Below, one piece after another: positions 20,681 to 21,424 of a stretch of 21,424 nt of DNA. The stretch's first letter is position 1. Every line of letters starts with the position of its first letter. The stretch comes from a virus. The notes beneath the pieces were generated by a model, which was given only the letters and a program-made list of their open reading frames with translations, searched no databases and was not told the DNA's origin. The translations under genes were made by a program, and so were the position numbers. Where the stretch lies: IMG/VR virus record IMGVR_UViG_3300022422_000001, positions 1 to 21,424 of that record. The stretch is one strand, 5' to 3'.

Positions 20681-21424
20681 TTGGCTCACGGTCAACAGCG
20701 AGGGATAGTCCTTCGCCATCTGCGCGCCGTAGAGCGGTTTATTCACGCCATAGTGGCAAGTAGCGCAGTTCGCCTTCGGTGCGTCGCCGAGAGCGCCGAG
20801 CCGCTTTTCGGGGTAGGTGTCACGGAGCGGGATTAGGTAATCCACGTTCAGGTTGCGCACCATCTCCAGCCCGTGCCACGCATTGACGCGCATCGGGGTG
20901 CTCTGGCTCCATTCCGCAACCGCTCGGGAGTTGTGGCAGTAGGTGCAGTTCACGCCGAGCGATTCGGACATGTGGATCATCAGCCCATAGGTCCGTTCGG
21001 TGTGCTGGATCGAAGTGCCGCCGGCGGCCGTCGGCAGAGGCCGGTCGCCGACAACGCGGATTTCCGCGTCAGGCGAAGCGATCTGGCCCGGGAAGTCATG
21101 CGGCAGGGAAGACATCCCGACGGTCTCGTCCGGCCGGTTCTGCCCCTGGCGCGCCTGAACGAAGCTTGCCATCCCTTCCTTGCTCGGATCCTTGAACCAG
21201 ATGTTCTGAGGAACCGGCTGGCCACGGTGGCAGGTCCAGCACGTCACGCCGGTATCACCGACATGCTGCGTCCAGTTCGCATTGATATGCTGGGTCATCT
21301 GCAGCATCCGCCGCGAGACCACCTTGGTGTAGAGCGAGTCGGATGACAGCGGCTCGCCTTGCGCGTGGCAGTAGTTGCAGCCCTCGTCTGCGGGGGCGAC
21401 CCATTCCGTGATCGCCGCCATCAG
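20678..21424 (-). CDS. pufC: Photosynthetic reaction centre cytochrome c subunit, N-terminus cut by the window edge
   Basis: PufC carries electrons from soluble cytochrome c2 or HiPIP to the special pair of the reaction centre on the periplasmic side. At least 247 C-terminal residues are visible, with all four heme-binding motifs, numbering from the first visible Met: CNYCH 15-19, CWTCH 61-65, CTYCH 159-163 and CATCH 219-223. Around them are the family helices (RRMLQMTQHIN, GLMIHMSESLGVNC, MRVNAWHGLEMVRNLN) and the GVNKPLYG ending. The lipoprotein or membrane anchor and first part of the protein lie beyond 21424. The gene is normally last in pufBALMC, so the rest of the operon should follow to the right. 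A terminator lies downstream. Confidence 0.96.
   Translation of the reverse strand: MMAAITEWVAPADEGCNYCHAQGEPLSSDSLYTKVVSRRMLQMTQHINANWTQHVGDTGVTCWTCHRGQPVPQNIWFKDPSKEGMASFVQARQGQNRPDETVGMSSLPHDFPGQIASPDAEIRVVGDRPLPTAAGGTSIQHTERTYGLMIHMSESLGVNCTYCHNSRAVAEWSQSTPMRVNAWHGLEMVRNLNVDYLIPLRDTYPEKRLGALGDAPKANCATCHYGVNKPLYGAQMAKDYPSLLTVSQ

Overview
The window holds a virion-morphogenesis operon of the Rhodobacter capsulatus gene transfer agent (RcGTA) / siphophage type. It lies beside the 3' end of a photosynthesis operon. The last gene, on the minus strand, is a clear pufC (tetraheme cytochrome subunit of the photosynthetic reaction centre), so the host is a purple phototrophic bacterium. GC-rich DNA and RcGTA-family genes make an alphaproteobacterium very likely. 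I cannot name the genus.

Layout: (1) Positions 1-4868 hold the packaging and head genes: a small-terminase-like HTH protein, large terminase, portal, HK97-type prohead protease and major capsid protein. (2) Positions 5081-8963 hold connector and tail genes, packed with 1-13 nt overlaps: gp6-like adaptor, gp7-like stopper, an HK97-gp10-like protein, DUF3168 terminator, tail tube, two small chaperone-like proteins, a very short tape measure and a DUF2460 distal tail protein. (3) Positions 9211-12125 hold a rearranged or accessory tail module: the NlpC/P60 peptidase, a tail-fibre-like protein, a small beta-type protein and a modular fibre protein. (4) Positions 12127-17009 hold the DUF2163 hub and the 1330-residue TIM-barrel tail protein (gp15-like). 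(5) Positions 17263-19583 hold a DUF2793 spike-like protein, a holin-like protein, an oppositely oriented VHL-beta-like protein and a GH108 muramidase fused to a holin-like tail. (6) Positions 19584-20048 are AT-richer non-coding DNA with a strong hairpin, a perfect FNR-type box and a promoter overlapped by a PpsR/CrtJ-type motif. (7) A degenerate SleB-like gene and pufC converge on two back-to-back terminators.

The most unusual content is a family of structured intergenic elements. Five gaps (4869-5080, 8964-9210, 9670-9946, 10352-10446, 17010-17262) are filled with chains of short GC-rich hairpins. Loops and spacers are conserved from copy to copy (ACATCCG, TTACG, TAA, GGTC), while the stems differ in sequence yet stay self-complementary. 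The larger copies are inverted pairs that begin with TTTTTGC-like and end with GCAAAAA-like sequence just before the next gene's ribosome binding site. Two copies end in a second, cloverleaf-like fold. The elements sit at the joints where gene order departs from RcGTA (the NlpC/P60 gene lies between two of them). They may therefore be recombination joints, mRNA-processing structures, or both. I know of no named family matching them.

Whether the cluster is a functional GTA, an intact prophage or a remnant cannot be settled here: no integrase, repressor or replication gene is visible, and the left boundary lies outside the window.
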